A DNA stretch of 5,453 nucleotides from Actinomycetes bacterium (GTDB taxonomy: Bacteria > Actinomycetota > Actinomycetes > Actinomycetales > Cellulomonadaceae): NCBI GenBank assembly GCA_023438885.1, contig JAEXPS010000145.1:1-5453 (forward strand), in the 5' to 3' direction. Shown piece by piece: positions 5,429-5,453 of this stretch. Each line of letters begins with the position of its first letter. Position 1 is the stretch's first letter. The position numbers and the translations under genes were made by a program. Under the pieces are notes generated by a model. It did not search any database. It was given only the letters and a program-made list of their open reading frames with translations, and had not been told where the DNA came from.

Positions 5429-5453
5429 GCCCGGACGGCCCGAGGGCCAGGCC
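5428..5453 (+). terminator. GC-rich inverted repeats after the DHFR-family gene, cut by the window end
   Basis: GGCC (5437-5440) and GGCC (5445-5448) can pair around CGAG. Alternatively GGCCC at 5428-5432, beginning at the last base of the stop codon, can pair with GGGCC at 5444-5448. It lies immediately after the stop, where a terminator is expected, but the window ends before the structure can be judged. Confidence 0.25.

Noticed and set aside
1..5453. A new defence, mobile or biosynthetic gene system
   Set aside because: All recognised genes are separate household-type enzymes in single-gene units; no nuclease, transposase, toxin-antitoxin pair, repeat array or biosynthetic cluster is seen.

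Overview
The window is very GC-rich, with GC-rich third codon positions, GTG starts and TANNNT-type -10 boxes, some of them placed for leaderless translation. All of this points to a high-GC actinobacterium. A Micrococcales relative (Cellulomonas/Cellulosimicrobium-like) is my guess from protein style, not a demonstrated assignment. I see no tRNA, rRNA, CRISPR array, insertion sequence, phage gene or integration scar. It looks like ordinary chromosome carrying single-gene metabolic units.

Layout, left to right: (1) 22-969, minus: a choloylglycine-hydrolase-family Ntn amidase with a complete bile-salt-hydrolase-like active site. (2) 1153-1347, plus: a DUF1918 small protein with a well-formed promoter and RBS. 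(3) 1354-1569, minus: a 71-residue protein I do not recognise. (4) 1749-2795, plus: a zinc-dependent medium-chain alcohol dehydrogenase. (5) 2799-4784 (possibly to 4814), minus: an S9-family serine peptidase of the prolyl oligopeptidase/acylaminoacyl-peptidase type. (6) 4871-5428, plus: a dihydrofolate-reductase-family (RibD C-terminal-like) protein.

The six genes alternate strictly in strand (-,+,-,+,-,+), so no two can share an operon transcript and each is its own unit. There are three divergent control regions (970-1152, 1570-1748 and roughly 4785-4870) and two very tight convergent junctions, with 6 and 3 bases between stop codons. Both convergent junctions carry a GC-rich hairpin inside the last codons of the plus-strand gene. 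No gene-free stretch exceeds about 185 bases; what those gaps hold is listed as features. Beyond the outer genes, 1-21 and 5429-5453 hold nothing interpretable except a partial inverted repeat at the right end.

No shared pathway links the six genes. I did not find convincing evidence of a new multi-gene system. The points most worth a second look are the bile-salt-hydrolase-like enzyme in what looks like a non-gut actinobacterium, the back-to-back leaderless promoters between the S9 peptidase and the DHFR-family gene, and small repeats in the divergent regions.
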